64,000 bases of DNA from Halomonas sp. 54_146 (GTDB taxonomy: Bacteria > Pseudomonadota > Gammaproteobacteria > Pseudomonadales > Halomonadaceae), in NCBI RefSeq assembly GCF_001507855.1, contig NZ_LGEN01000001.1, positions 144,355 through 208,354 on the forward strand, written 5' to 3'. A model generated the notes under the pieces. That model saw only the letters and a program-made list of their open reading frames with translations. It was not told the DNA's origin and did no database searches. This document shows, piece after piece, positions 20,122-29,305 of this stretch. Position numbers and translations under genes: made by a program. Position 1 is the stretch's first letter; each line of letters begins with the position of its first letter.

Positions 20122-20472
20122 CACGGCTATTACTTGATGCAAATAAGGTGTAAAAGTGAGTGGTTACCATCGCTGCAAAAGCCAATAACAGGGCTTCGTT
20201 TGCATTTAAAGCCTATTATTGTCGGCACGGGCTGGTCGTATTGCGACTATTGTTTCTATACTATGGGCCACGTGCCGTTTAAATGGTTTTATTAATTCGA
20301 CAATTTGTACCTAGTTAATGGCGAGTTATACGTTAATGGCGAATTGCACTTAGCTAATGGCGAGAAATATCACTGATTAGTTAGGGGTGTAGGCCTTCAA
20401 TGTTTAGCATTGGCTTAATGTCACCCAATTTATATTTACTTTTAATAATGACGCAAGGAGATTTCTCGACTC
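20122..20472 (+). other. Long ftsQ-ftsA intergenic region
   Basis: No gene is visible in these 351 bp, although ftsQ and ftsA are usually almost touching. It holds a hairpin at 20174-20204 (TGCAAA-AGCC pairing with GGCT-TCG-TTTGCA, 3-nt bulge) followed by TTTAAA. There is a possible -10 box TATACT at 20257-20262 without a good -35 partner. A direct repeat gttaatggcga occurs at 20314 and 20332, with a one-mismatch copy at 20353. The ftsA Shine-Dalgarno AAGGAG lies at about 20455-20460. The region probably carries an ftsAZ promoter, possibly with attenuation. Confidence 0.6.
20314..20363. repeat. Direct repeats upstream of ftsA
   Basis: The 11-mer gttaatggcga occurs at 20314-20324 and 20332-20342, and as gctaatggcga at 20353-20363. 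Spacing is 18 and 21 bp. Flanking bases are only partly repeated. Confidence 0.75.
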
Positions 20473-21762
20473 ATGGCAGGCTCACCCAACGCATCCAATA
20501 TGGTGGTCGGGCTGGACATCGGAACGTCCAAGGTCGTCGCGATAGTCGGTCAACCTACCGACGATGGCGGAATTGAAATTGCAGGTATTGGTTCGCATCC
20601 TTCGCGTGGTATGAAACGTGGCGTCGTGATCAATATTGAATCGACGGTGCTGTCTATCCAGCGAGCCGTTGAAGAAGCTGAATTGATGGCGGGCTGTGAC
20701 ATTCACTCCGTATACGTGGGCGTTGCCGGTAGCCATATTAGCTCAATGAACTCCGATGGCGTTGTGGCTATTAAAGAGCGTGAAGTGACGCCTTCTGATA
20801 TCGAACGCGTTATTGATTCAGCGCGTGCCCGCGCTATTTCAGAGGGGCAGCGTGTCCTTCATGTATTGCCCCAAGAGTTTTCGATTGACGCACAAGGCGG
20901 CATTCGTGAGCCGTTAGGCATGTCAGGTGTGCGGCTAGAAGCGCAAGTGCATCTGGTGACCGCTGCACTAAACGCCGTTCAAAATATCGAAAAGTGCGTG
21001 CGGCGCTGTGGCCTAGAGGTCGATGCGATTATTTTGGAGCAGCTTGCTTCAAGCATGGCCGTGCTGACCGAAGATGAGCGTGAACTGGGCGTATGCATGG
21101 TAGATATTGGTGGCGGTACCACGGATATCGCTATTTTCACCGAAGGGGCCATTCGCCATACGGCCGTTATCCCGATCGCGGGTGATCAGGTGACCAACGA
21201 TATTGCGATGGCCTTGCGCACGCCAACCCAGCACGCTGAAGAAATCAAAGTTAAATATGCTTGTGCATTAACCCACTTAGCCGCAAGCGATGAAATGATT
21301 AAAGTGCCTAGCGTAGGTGATCGACCTGCCCGCGACCTATCACGTCAGTCATTGGCTGAAGTGGTAGAGCCACGTTACGAAGAGTTATTTACGCTAGTAA
21401 GAGACGAATTACGCCGTAGTGGCTATGAAGATATGGTGGCAGCTGGGATAGTGCTTACCGGTGGCACTTCGCGCATGGAAGGTGTTGGCGAATTAGCGGA
21501 AGAAATTTTCCACATGCCTGTTCGCATTGCGTGTCCGCAGAATGTAAGGGGCTTGGCGGATGTTGTTCGTAACCCTATTTATGCGACGGGTGTTGGTTTG
21601 CTGCATTATGCCTTGCAGGAAACGCGTCATGGGCAAGGTTTAAAAAGCCACGGGGGAGTTGTTCCTGCTCACAAGGGACGCAATGAACTCGCCCGGCGTG
21701 ATATCAAGGAAGACCATTCGGCGCTGGCAAGAATGAAAGGCTGGTTCAAAGGAAATTTCTGA
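20473..21762 (+). CDS. ftsA: Cell division protein FtsA
   Basis: FtsA is the actin-like ATPase that anchors FtsZ to the membrane and recruits late divisome proteins. The nucleotide-binding motifs [14 protein letters not shown] (about 13-26) and [13 protein letters not shown] are present, and the protein ends in the amphipathic membrane-targeting helix ([12 protein letters not shown]). Length, 429 residues, is slightly above E. coli's 420. It is followed by ftsZ after 34 bp. Confidence 0.97.
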   Translation: MAGSPNASNMVVGLDIGTSKVVAIVGQPTDDGGIEIAGIGSHPSRGMKRGVVINIESTVLSIQRAVEEAELMAGCDIHSVYVGVAGSHISSMNSDGVVAIKEREVTPSDIERVIDSARARAISEGQRVLHVLPQEFSIDAQGGIREPLGMSGVRLEAQVHLVTAALNAVQNIEKCVRRCGLEVDAIILEQLASSMAVLTEDERELGVCMVDIGGGTTDIAIFTEGAIRHTAVIPIAGDQVTNDIAMALRTPTQHAEEIKVKYACALTHLAASDEMIKVPSVGDRPARDLSRQSLAEVVEPRYEELFTLVRDELRRSGYEDMVAAGIVLTGGTSRMEGVGELAEEIFHMPVRIACPQNVRGLADVVRNPIYATGVGLLHYALQETRHGQGLKSHGGVVPAHKGRNELARRDIKEDHSALARMKGWFKGNF

Positions 21763-21796
21763 CAGGGCCGCAAGCGCGGTTCAGGAGACGGGGCTT

Positions 21797-22975
21797 ATGT
21801 TCGAATTGGTAGATAACGCACCCTCGAGCAGTGCGGTCATCAAAGTGGTTGGTGTTGGCGGCGGTGGCGGCAACGCTGTTAACCACATGGTCGAAAGTAA
21901 TATCGAAGGCGTAGAGTTTATTTGCGCTAACACCGATGCGCAGGCTTTAAAACGCGTCTCGGCTAAAACGGTGCTGCAGCTGGGCAGTGAAATCACCAAA
22001 GGGTTAGGCGCAGGTGCCAACCCTGAAGTGGGCCGGCAGGCGGCTATGGAAGACCGCGAGCGCATTGCTGAGCTGTTAACAGGCGCTGATATGGTGTTTA
22101 TCACCGCCGGCATGGGCGGTGGCACCGGTACGGGGGGTGCACCGGTGGTTGCCCAGGTCGCTAAAGAGCTAGGGATTCTCACCGTTGCCGTAGTGACGCG
22201 CCCCTTCCCCTTTGAAGGGCCGAAGCGGATGCGCGCCGCTGAAGAGGGCATGAAAGAGCTCTCAGAGCACGTTGATTCGTTGATCACTATTCCCAACGAA
22301 AAACTGCTTTCCGTGCTGGGCAAAAATGCCACGCTGCTGACAGCGTTCAGCGCTGCTAACGATGTGCTGCTAGGTGCGGTTCAGGGTATTGCCGAACTGA
22401 TTACCAGCCCAGGTATCATCAACGTCGACTTTGCCGATGTGCGCACCGTGATGTCTGAAATGGGCATGGCCATGATGGGCACCGGTGGAGCAACGGGCGA
22501 GAACCGGGCGCGTGAAGCCGCCGAAAAAGCCATCCGCAGCCCGCTGCTGGAAGATATTGACCTTCATGGCGCGCGCGGCATTCTGGTTAACATCACCGCT
22601 GGCCCCGATTTATCCATCGGCGAATTCAACGATGTTGGTGCCACCGTGCAAGAATTTGCCTCCCCGGATGCCACTATCGTGGTGGGTACCTCCATTGACA
22701 TGGAAATGTCTGATGAGCTGCGTGTCACCGTTGTGGCAGCTGGCTTGGATGGCAACAAGGCCAAAACAGCCGCGCGTGAACCCGTGCGTCGCTCGGTTGC
22801 CGAGGCGTCATCGGATTACCGCAAGCTACAGCAGCCGACGGTCATGCGTCAGCAGCCCACTGCGCGCGCCGAAGCACCAGAAGCAGCCGCCAAACCACGT
22901 CCTGAAAAGCGTCGCGCTTCTGAAGCCGATGACTATCTGGATATCCCCGCGTTTCTTCGCCGCCAGGCGGATTGA
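21797..22975 (+). CDS. ftsZ: Cell division protein FtsZ
   Basis: FtsZ is the tubulin-like GTPase that forms the Z ring. The tubulin signature [10 protein letters not shown] is at about residues 108-117, the N-terminal [13 protein letters not shown] is present, and the conserved C-terminal peptide that binds FtsA/ZipA is [15 protein letters not shown], preceded by a disordered linker of about 65 residues rich in Arg, Ala and Pro. Length is 392. A good AGGAGA ribosome-binding site lies at 21782-21787. Confidence 0.98.
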   Translation: MFELVDNAPSSSAVIKVVGVGGGGGNAVNHMVESNIEGVEFICANTDAQALKRVSAKTVLQLGSEITKGLGAGANPEVGRQAAMEDRERIAELLTGADMVFITAGMGGGTGTGGAPVVAQVAKELGILTVAVVTRPFPFEGPKRMRAAEEGMKELSEHVDSLITIPNEKLLSVLGKNATLLTAFSAANDVLLGAVQGIAELITSPGIINVDFADVRTVMSEMGMAMMGTGGATGENRAREAAEKAIRSPLLEDIDLHGARGILVNITAGPDLSIGEFNDVGATVQEFASPDATIVVGTSIDMEMSDELRVTVVAAGLDGNKAKTAAREPVRRSVAEASSDYRKLQQPTVMRQQPTARAEAPEAAAKPRPEKRRASEADDYLDIPAFLRRQAD

Positions 22976-23001
22976 TTCTTTTTATCAGGCTCATTTAAGC
23001 C

Positions 23002-23038
23002 GCTAGCGAGCGTTTTATTGGCTAAAACGCTCGCTAGC
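23002..23038. terminator. Perfect 16-bp inverted repeat between ftsZ and lpxC
   Basis: Arms 23002-23017 (gctagcgagcgtttta) and 23023-23038 pair without mismatch around a 5-nt loop. Four A:T pairs sit near the loop and there is no downstream T run, so it is not a textbook rho-independent terminator. It could instead be a processing or stability hairpin at the ftsZ 3' end. Confidence 0.6.
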
Positions 23039-23111
23039 TGTTAAAGTGAACACTGTTTGATAACTTTTTTCCCCCGCGGTAACCACCGCCAGCAGAGTTC
23101 GACTACTATCC

Positions 23112-24023
23112 ATGATCAGACAACGCACCCTTCAAAATGTCATCCGCGCTACCGGAGTGGGCCTACATTCAGGCAAAAAAGTCCACTTAGCTCTGCGTCC
23201 GGCACCGGTCAACACTGGAATTGTGTTTGTTAGAACCGATCTGGATCCCGTCGTTCACGTGCCGGCACGTGCTGAGCTGGTAGAAGATACGATGCTCTGT
23301 ACGGCACTTTCGTCTAACGGCGTAAAAGTAGCCACCGTTGAGCATCTGATGTCGGCGTTCGCAGGGCTTGGTATTGATAACGCCTACGTGGATGTTAGCG
23401 AGCCTGAAGTGCCCATTATGGATGGCAGCGCTAGCCCATTTGTGTTCTTGATTCAGTCGGCGGGTATTTTGGAACAAGATGCCGCGAAGAAATTTATTCG
23501 CATCAAGCATCGTGTCGCGGTCACCGATGGCGATAAAGAGGCGGTGTTTTTGCCTCACCAGGGTTTCAAGGTCTCTTTTGCAATCGATTTTGACCACCCT
23601 GTTTTTGAGCAGCAGAAGCAGACCGCGCTGATTGATTTTTCGACCACGTCATTTGTGAAAGAAGTATCCCGTGCGCGTACCTTCGGCTTCATGCGTGACT
23701 TAGAGTTTTTGCGCTCTAACAACTTGGCGCTGGGCGGCAGTTTAGACAATGCGATTGTGATCGATGATTACCGCATCGTTAATGAAGGTGGCTTACGCTA
23801 CGAAGATGAGTTTGTTAAGCATAAAGTACTGGACGCCATTGGTGACTTGTACCAGCTAGGTTATAGCCTGATTGGGGAATTCCGCGGGGTTAAATCAGGC
23901 CATGCGCTTAATAACCAGCTGTGCCGTGAGCTGATGGCTCAGCCCGATGCTTACGAGATCATTACTTTTGAAGAAGAGAAAGCAGTGGCACCGATCTCCT
24001 ACGCCGCGCCCGCTATGGCCTGA
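23112..24023 (+). CDS. lpxC: UDP-3-O-acyl-GlcNAc deacetylase LpxC
   Basis: LpxC is the zinc-dependent deacetylase that commits UDP-acyl-GlcNAc to lipid A. The zinc ligand regions [19 protein letters not shown] and [14 protein letters not shown] are intact, as is the start [21 protein letters not shown]. Length is 303, matching E. coli's 305. The gene follows ftsZ as in E. coli and Pseudomonas, 136 bp away, and no strong Shine-Dalgarno is visible before the ATG. It ends at the hairpin at 24061-24088. Confidence 0.97.
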   Translation: MIRQRTLQNVIRATGVGLHSGKKVHLALRPAPVNTGIVFVRTDLDPVVHVPARAELVEDTMLCTALSSNGVKVATVEHLMSAFAGLGIDNAYVDVSEPEVPIMDGSASPFVFLIQSAGILEQDAAKKFIRIKHRVAVTDGDKEAVFLPHQGFKVSFAIDFDHPVFEQQKQTALIDFSTTSFVKEVSRARTFGFMRDLEFLRSNNLALGGSLDNAIVIDDYRIVNEGGLRYEDEFVKHKVLDAIGDLYQLGYSLIGEFRGVKSGHALNNQLCRELMAQPDAYEIITFEEEKAVAPISYAAPAMA

Positions 24024-24060
24024 TCCTGATCTAGCCTATTCGTTTCGATTTTTTTGATTG

Positions 24061-24088
24061 ATAAAGCATCGCTTAGGCGGTGCTTTAT
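24061..24088 (+). terminator. Hairpin after lpxC
   Basis: ATAAAGCATCGC (24061-24072) pairs with GCGGTGCTTTAT with one G:T wobble around a short loop. It sits between the converging lpxC and dciA genes. A short T stretch precedes rather than follows it, so strength is uncertain. Confidence 0.6.
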
Positions 24089-24181
24089 GCGTATTAAAAG
24101 CCCGAAAACTGAAAGTGATAGTTAACTGGGGGCAGGGCAGGGCAGTACTGCTCTTGGGCAGTAGGTGATTTGGAGAGTGGG

Positions 24182-24643
24182 CTATTTGGGTGGCCGCGCA
24201 TGAGATGCCAGCCGTTCAAGCGCCCGTTTCAGCGCAGGGTTGGTGGTATCTTCAGCACACTCGGCCAACGTTTTGCCAGCATCAGCTGAAAGGCTACGTG
24301 TATTGCGCTTAGGTGCCACAATAGGCCGCACGGGGCGCACTTTAAAGGTGAATCCACTCACGCCTTCAAAACCAGGTAACTGGTGAAGCAGTTCTAATAG
24401 TCGCCGCTGTTCAAATCTTAGCCATGTTAACCAGCTTGCCTGGCCACTAATCAGCGTTAGACGCCCCTCGCGAAAGCCGCCGACAAAAATATGCTCACGC
24501 ATCTCTTCAGGTAAATGAGCGCGCAGATGCCGCTGCGCCTGATCGATTAAACGAGACAGGCGCATTAACTGATTAATATCGCCGGAGTTTGACAGCAGAC
24601 GGGCGATGGGCTGTGCGCGAGAACGCTTAACCTTTATACTCAT
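24182..24643 (-). CDS. dciA: DUF721 protein, DciA-type replicative helicase loader
   Basis: The DciA (DUF721) family is the ancestral loader or operator of the DnaB helicase in bacteria that lack DnaC or DnaI. The start at 24643 (MSIKVKRSRAQPIARLL) was chosen because AGGA lies 9 nt upstream on the minus strand; the longer frame adds residues without family character. The product is 153 residues: an N-terminal KH-like domain (about 20-100, with HIFVGGFREGRLTL and LRFEQRRLLELL) and a basic tail. Its position between lpxC and secA is the same as in Pseudomonas. Confidence 0.85.
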   Translation of the reverse strand: MSIKVKRSRAQPIARLLSNSGDINQLMRLSRLIDQAQRHLRAHLPEEMREHIFVGGFREGRLTLISGQASWLTWLRFEQRRLLELLHQLPGFEGVSGFTFKVRPVRPIVAPKRNTRSLSADAGKTLAECAEDTTNPALKRALERLASHARPPK

Positions 24644-24695
24644 ACGCTTCATTCCTAGGGTACCGCTATCATAGAGTACTGCTAATAGTGACACC

Positions 24696-24714
24696 GGCCA
24701 TTGTGTTAATGGCC
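24696..24714. promoter_or_regulatory. Inverted repeat between dciA and the secA leader gene
   Basis: GGCCATT (24696-24702) and AATGGCC (24708-24714) form a perfect 7-bp inverted repeat with a 5-bp spacer in the 111-bp divergent gap. It could be an operator or a short hairpin in the leader of the downstream gene. No convincing sigma-70 promoter was found in the gap. Confidence 0.4.
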
Positions 24715-24754
24715 AATCAACAGACTTTACCACGCTCAGGAGTCGGTCTACAGC

Positions 24755-25117
24755 ATGTCACCCACGCTTGAAGTTCAATCTGCTTTGCCGCGGCGTCAAC
24801 GCCGTTATGGTATAGCGCGTTGGTGGCTGGCCGGCTTATTAGTAAGCTGCCTTTTGCCCGCAAGTTTAAGCCCTGCCGATGCCATTCGTAGCGGTGAGTA
24901 CCGCGTCACTATCTGCTTTTGGGTGCCCGCCATTTTACGCGCTCAATCGCACTGGGTCGCCAAAAGGCACCGTGCTTTGCGTCGTTGGTTCCAGCATCCT
25001 AAACGCTTTACGCCTGCTCGACACGTGTTTAATTGGCTGCCCCCAACGGCCATGCTGGTTGCGGCTCACGATGTTTTGACCCAACGCGGTCCACCTTCCC
25101 ATCGAGTCAGTTATTAA
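24755..25117 (+). CDS. Candidate SecM-like secretion-monitor arrest peptide upstream of secA
   Basis: This 120-residue protein has no family I recognise. It has a basic N-region (RRQRR, 13-17), a hydrophobic core (about 23-37, WWLAGLLVSCLLPASL) and a possible signal-peptidase site after Ala43 (ADA). A basic mature part follows, and the C-terminus is QRGPPSHRVSY with RGPP at residues 111-114, six residues from the stop. Known arrest peptides end in related motifs: RAGP in E. coli SecM and RAPP in ApdA/ApdP. The stop is 63 nt before secA, the SecM position. AGGAG at 24738-24742 is the likely ribosome-binding site (12-nt spacing). The inferred role is to stall when export is slow and raise secA translation. 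This rests on position, signal peptide and motif, not on homology. Confidence 0.72.
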   Translation: MSPTLEVQSALPRRQRRYGIARWWLAGLLVSCLLPASLSPADAIRSGEYRVTICFWVPAILRAQSHWVAKRHRALRRWFQHPKRFTPARHVFNWLPPTAMLVAAHDVLTQRGPPSHRVSY

Positions 25118-25180
25118 TACACTCACTTTCTCGAAATAGGGCGTGTCCCGATGGGTCGCTCGTGAACACTTGGATATTCC
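25088..25180 (+). promoter_or_regulatory. Possible RNA switch controlling secA translation
   Basis: A hand-drawn fold has two nested helices. CCCATCG (25098-25104) pairs with CGATGGG (25149-25155), a perfect 7-bp match. GTCCA (25089-25093) pairs with TGGAT (25171-25175), which covers the presumed secA Shine-Dalgarno TGGA. The left arms lie in the RGPP codons and the following codons, so a ribosome stalled there would disrupt both helices. The outer helix is short and includes a G:U pair, so stability needs computing. Confidence 0.45.
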
Positions 25181-27913
25181 ATGCTTAATAATTTATTACG
25201 TAAAGTCGTTGGGTCTAAAAATGACCGTGAAGTAAAGCGCATGCACAAAAGTGTGCCGCATATCAATTCGCTGGAAGCAGAGTTTGAAGCACTTAGCGAC
25301 GCCGAACTGCAGGGCAAAACGGCGGAGCTTCGCCAGCGTTTAGACGCTGGCGAGTCCTTAGACAGCCTATTAACCCCTGCCTTTGCCATCGTTCGTGAAG
25401 CCAGTAAACGCGTGATGAACATGCGCCACTTTGATGTGCAGATGGTCGGCGGTATGACCCTGCACCGTGGCCGTATTGCTGAAATGAAAACCGGTGAAGG
25501 TAAAACCCTGGTGGCCACGCTGGCGGTTTACCTTAATGCGTTGACCAGTAAAGGCGTGCATGTTGTCACGGTGAATGACTACCTGGCACGCCGTGATGCT
25601 GAGTGGATGCGTCCCCTTTATGAATTTTTGGGCCTGACCATTGGCGTTATCTTCTCGGGTCAAACCGGTGAAGAGAAACGCCATGCTTATCAGTGTGATA
25701 TCACCTACGGCACCAATAACGAATTCGGCTTTGATTATCTGCGCGATAACATGGCGTTCTCGTTAGAAGATAAAGTTCAGCGTGGCCTGCATTTTGCGAT
25801 TGTCGATGAAGTTGACTCGATTCTAATTGATGAAGCGCGCACCCCGCTGATAATTTCCGGTGCGGTAGACGAAAACACCGACCTCTATAAAATCGTTAAT
25901 CAACTTGCCCAGCAGCTTGAGAAAGGCGAAGAGAGTGAAGACGAAGACGCCCCGGTTGACGGTGACTTTTTAGTCGACGAAAAGCAGAAGCAGGTCGAGC
26001 TGACCGAGCAAGGGCACAATAAAGTTGAAGAGTTGATGCGCGCTGAAGGCTTGTTGGGCAATGAGGAGTCGCTCTACGCCGCGCAAAACCTCAATTTGCT
26101 CCAGCATGTGCATTCGGCACTGCGTGCCCGTTATCTATATAACCGCGATGTCGACTACATCGTCTCTGAAGGCCAGGTGGTCATCGTTGACGAGCATACC
26201 GGCCGTTCCATGCCAGGGCGGCGCTGGTCGGAAGGTTTGCACCAAGCCGTTGAAGCCAAAGAGGGCGTCACGGTGCAGCGTGAAAGCCAAACCCTCGCCT
26301 CGACCACCTTCCAGAACTATTTCCGCCTGTATGAAAAATTAGCCGGCATGACCGGTACGGCAGATACTGAAGCGTTTGAATTTCGTCAAATTTACGGCCT
26401 CGACGTGGTGGTAATTCCCACCAACCGCCCGCTGGCGCGCAAAGACCTTAACGACTTGGTCTACTTAAGCGCTGAAGAGAAATACGAGGCGATCATTAAG
26501 GATGTCAAAACCGAGACCGAAGCCGGGCGTCCTGTGCTTGTTGGTACCGCCTCGATTGAAACATCGGAGTATCTTGCCAACCTGATGCGGGAGGCGGGCC
26601 TTGCCTTTAACGTACTGAACGCTAAACAGCACCAGAGTGAAGCTGAGATTATTGCCCAGGCGGGGCGTCCAGGGGCGATTACCATTGCCACCAATATGGC
26701 CGGTCGCGGTACTGATATTATGCTGGGCGGCAACTGGGAAGCCGAAGCTGCCAAGCTACAAGACCCAAGCCAGAGGCAGATAGAAGCGCTGAAAGCTGAG
26801 TGGCAGGCGCGTCATGACGCCGTGTTGGCCGCTGGCGGCCTGCATGTGGTGGGGTCTGAGCGCCACGAATCACGGCGTATCGACAACCAGCTGCGTGGTC
26901 GTGCAGGGCGTCAAGGCGACCCAGGCTCAACGCGTTTCTTCTTATCGCTAGAAGATAGCCTGATGCGCCTATTCGGTTCAGATCGCGTCAAACGTTTGAT
27001 GCAGGCGTTAGGTCTTGAGCGTGGCGAGGCTATTGAGCATAAGATGGTCTCCAACGCCGTTGAGCGTGCTCAGAAAAAAGTTGAGGGGCGCAACTTCGAC
27101 ATTCGTAAGCAGTTGCTTGAGTACGATGATGTCGCTAATGATCAGCGGCGGGTAATTTACGAGCAGCGTAACGAAATTCTTGCTGCTGATGATGTCGCTG
27201 ATGCCGTTATCGGTATTCGTGAAGAGGTGATGGAAGCGGCGATTAGCGACTACGTGCCCCCCCAGAGCCTGCCCGAACAGTGGGACTTGCCAGGCCTGGA
27301 AGCGCACCTGAAAACGGAGTTCAACCTTGATGTGCCGGTGGTTAAATGGGCCGCTGAGGATGACCGTTTCAGCGAAGAGCAGCTACGCGAACGGCTGCAA
27401 ACCATGCATCGTGAGGCCTATGCGGCCAAAATTGAGGCCGCGGGTGAAAAGCTGATTCGCCGCTTTGAAAAGCAGGTCATGCTGCAAGTGCTAGATACGC
27501 GCTGGAAAGAGCACCTTCAGTCGATGGATCACCTGCGCCGCGGCATTCACCTGCGTGGTTATGCTCAGAAAAACCCCAAGCAAGAGTACAAGCGTGAATC
27601 GTTTGAGCTTTTCCAGCACCTGCTTGACCATATCAAAGCGGATGTCACGCGCATACTCAGCCACGTGCAGGTACGCCAGCCCGAGGAAGTAGACGCCCTT
27701 GAGCAGCAGCGCCGCGACGCGCTCGCGCGGGAAACCGCCACGGCCAGCAGTCGACACGATGCCCCGGCTCAGGAGCAAGCCAATACCGACCAAGCAACCC
27801 CTGGTGTTGACGGGCGCCCGGTACGTCGCGAAGGCCCGAAGGTTGGCCGCAACGACCCCTGTTTTTGTGGTTCGGGTAAAAAATATAAGCAATGCTGCGG
27901 AAAATTAAGCTAA
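25181..27913 (+). CDS. secA: Preprotein translocase motor ATPase SecA
   Basis: SecA is the cytoplasmic ATPase that pushes unfolded preproteins through SecYEG. The start [21 protein letters not shown] is like that of E. coli. Walker [12 protein letters not shown] (about 102-112), Walker [13 protein letters not shown], and the helicase motif [12 protein letters not shown] are present. The protein ends in the SEC-C zinc motif [13 protein letters not shown] that binds SecB. At 910 residues it has the normal length (E. coli 901). The Shine-Dalgarno is weak (TGGA, 25171-25174), which fits translational control from the upstream small gene. Confidence 0.98.
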   Translation: MLNNLLRKVVGSKNDREVKRMHKSVPHINSLEAEFEALSDAELQGKTAELRQRLDAGESLDSLLTPAFAIVREASKRVMNMRHFDVQMVGGMTLHRGRIAEMKTGEGKTLVATLAVYLNALTSKGVHVVTVNDYLARRDAEWMRPLYEFLGLTIGVIFSGQTGEEKRHAYQCDITYGTNNEFGFDYLRDNMAFSLEDKVQRGLHFAIVDEVDSILIDEARTPLIISGAVDENTDLYKIVNQLAQQLEKGEESEDEDAPVDGDFLVDEKQKQVELTEQGHNKVEELMRAEGLLGNEESLYAAQNLNLLQHVHSALRARYLYNRDVDYIVSEGQVVIVDEHTGRSMPGRRWSEGLHQAVEAKEGVTVQRESQTLASTTFQNYFRLYEKLAGMTGTADTEAFEFRQIYGLDVVVIPTNRPLARKDLNDLVYLSAEEKYEAIIKDVKTETEAGRPVLVGTASIETSEYLANLMREAGLAFNVLNAKQHQSEAEIIAQAGRPGAITIATNMAGRGTDIMLGGNWEAEAAKLQDPSQRQIEALKAEWQARHDAVLAAGGLHVVGSERHESRRIDNQLRGRAGRQGDPGSTRFFLSLEDSLMRLFGSDRVKRLMQALGLERGEAIEHKMVSNAVERAQKKVEGRNFDIRKQLLEYDDVANDQRRVIYEQRNEILAADDVADAVIGIREEVMEAAISDYVPPQSLPEQWDLPGLEAHLKTEFNLDVPVVKWAAEDDRFSEEQLRERLQTMHREAYAAKIEAAGEKLIRRFEKQVMLQVLDTRWKEHLQSMDHLRRGIHLRGYAQKNPKQEYKRESFELFQHLLDHIKADVTRILSHVQVRQPEEVDALEQQRRDALARETATASSRHDAPAQEQANTDQATPGVDGRPVRREGPKVGRNDPCFCGSGKKYKQCCGKLS

Positions 27914-27956
27914 CGGTAGCACTCTCGTAGAAAGTGTTTGCCTAAAGGAGATAATC

Positions 27957-29186
27957 ATGGCGGTAGGTAACATTCCTTTTCCAGACATGCCGCCCCTTGC
28001 AGGGGTGCGCCTGGGCGCTGCGATGGCGGGTATTAAAAAGCCGAATCGTCGTGATCTTGTGGTGATTGAGCTACCTGAAACAGCAACCGTTTCAGGCGTA
28101 TTTACCCGTAACGCCTTTTGTGCAGCGCCTGTTGTGGTGGCTAAACAGCACCTGGAACAGTGTCGTGCAGAAAACCGTTCGCCCCGCTACTGGTTGATTA
28201 ATACCGGTAATGCCAATGCGGGCACTGGCGATGCTGGCCTGCGTGATGCCCGCGCCAGCTGTGCTGAGCTTGCCAAGCAGGCCGGCGTTGCTGAGCAGGA
28301 CGTGTTGCCGTTTTCAACCGGTGTGATTGGTGAGCCGTTGCCCATGGAGCGCCTGCTGGCAGGCTTAGCCCCCGCGCTTGGTGCGCTGGCCAGCGACAGC
28401 GATGCATGGCAGCACGCAGGCCAAGGTATTTTGACCACCGATACTCGCGCCAAAGGTGCCAGCGTTACGGTGGAAATAGCCGGCCAGCAGGTGACCATTA
28501 ATGGCATCACCAAAGGGTCGGGCATGATCAAACCCAACATGGCGACCATGTTGGGGTTTGTCGTGACGGACGCGGCGATCGAAGCGCCGTTATTAGATCA
28601 ACTGCTGCGCGAAACGGTAGACCGCTCGTTTAACAGCATCACCGTCGACAGCGATACCTCGACCAATGACGCCTGCATGTTAGCGGCAACGGGCACCGGG
28701 CCGCGTATTGCTGATGAGGCGCATGTGCTCATTTTCCGCAATGCGTTGCAGCGTGTGATGACCGAGCTTGCCCAAGCGATTATTCGTGATGCTGAAGGGG
28801 CGACCAAGTTTGTCACCTTGCAGGTGAACGAGGCTAAAAACCGTGAAGAGGCGCTGGATGTCGCGTTCACCGTTGCCCATTCGCCGCTTGTCAAAACAGC
28901 GCTTTACGCTTCAGATGCTAACTGGGGGCGTATTTTGGCGGCCGTTGGGCGTGCCCCCGTCACTGATTTTGACGTTAATCGCGTGGTGATTGATTTGGGC
29001 GATGTGCGTCTAGTCGAAAAGGGTGGTCGCGCAGCAGGCTACACCGAAGCCGCGGGAAGCGCCGTGATGGCGCAGCCAGAAATTACCATTCGCATTAACC
29101 TGGGGCGGGGTGAAGAAAGTGCCACCGTGTGGACGTCTGATCTTTCCCACGACTATGTGTCTATCAACGCGGATTACCGTAGCTAA
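27957..29186 (+). CDS. argJ: Bifunctional glutamate N-acetyltransferase / ornithine acetyltransferase ArgJ
   Basis: ArgJ transfers the acetyl group from N-acetylornithine back to glutamate in the cyclic arginine pathway. The precursor self-cleaves within MATML; here the predicted cut is between Ala196 and Thr197, making alpha and beta chains. The segment ITKGSGMIKPNMATML and the later TSTNDACML are clear. Length is 409 residues. A strong AAAGGAG (27943-27949) precedes the ATG. secA-argJ adjacency is as in Pseudomonas. ArgJ in this cluster suggests the cyclic, acetyl-recycling arginine route. Confidence 0.96.
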   Translation: MAVGNIPFPDMPPLAGVRLGAAMAGIKKPNRRDLVVIELPETATVSGVFTRNAFCAAPVVVAKQHLEQCRAENRSPRYWLINTGNANAGTGDAGLRDARASCAELAKQAGVAEQDVLPFSTGVIGEPLPMERLLAGLAPALGALASDSDAWQHAGQGILTTDTRAKGASVTVEIAGQQVTINGITKGSGMIKPNMATMLGFVVTDAAIEAPLLDQLLRETVDRSFNSITVDSDTSTNDACMLAATGTGPRIADEAHVLIFRNALQRVMTELAQAIIRDAEGATKFVTLQVNEAKNREEALDVAFTVAHSPLVKTALYASDANWGRILAAVGRAPVTDFDVNRVVIDLGDVRLVEKGGRAAGYTEAAGSAVMAQPEITIRINLGRGEESATVWTSDLSHDYVSINADYRS

Positions 29187-29305
29187 TACGCTGGCTCTAA
29201 ACAGGGCTATTAATTGGCAGTGGTAATGGGCAAACGCAGCGAGATAGCACCGATGTTCAGCGTTGGTGCACGCAGTGAATCAAGACGTAACGAGTATATA
29301 AGTAT

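Noticed and set aside
20257..20262. TATACT as a definite ftsA promoter
   Set aside because: No -35 box of reasonable match lies 16-18 nt upstream, so it is only mentioned within the spacer.
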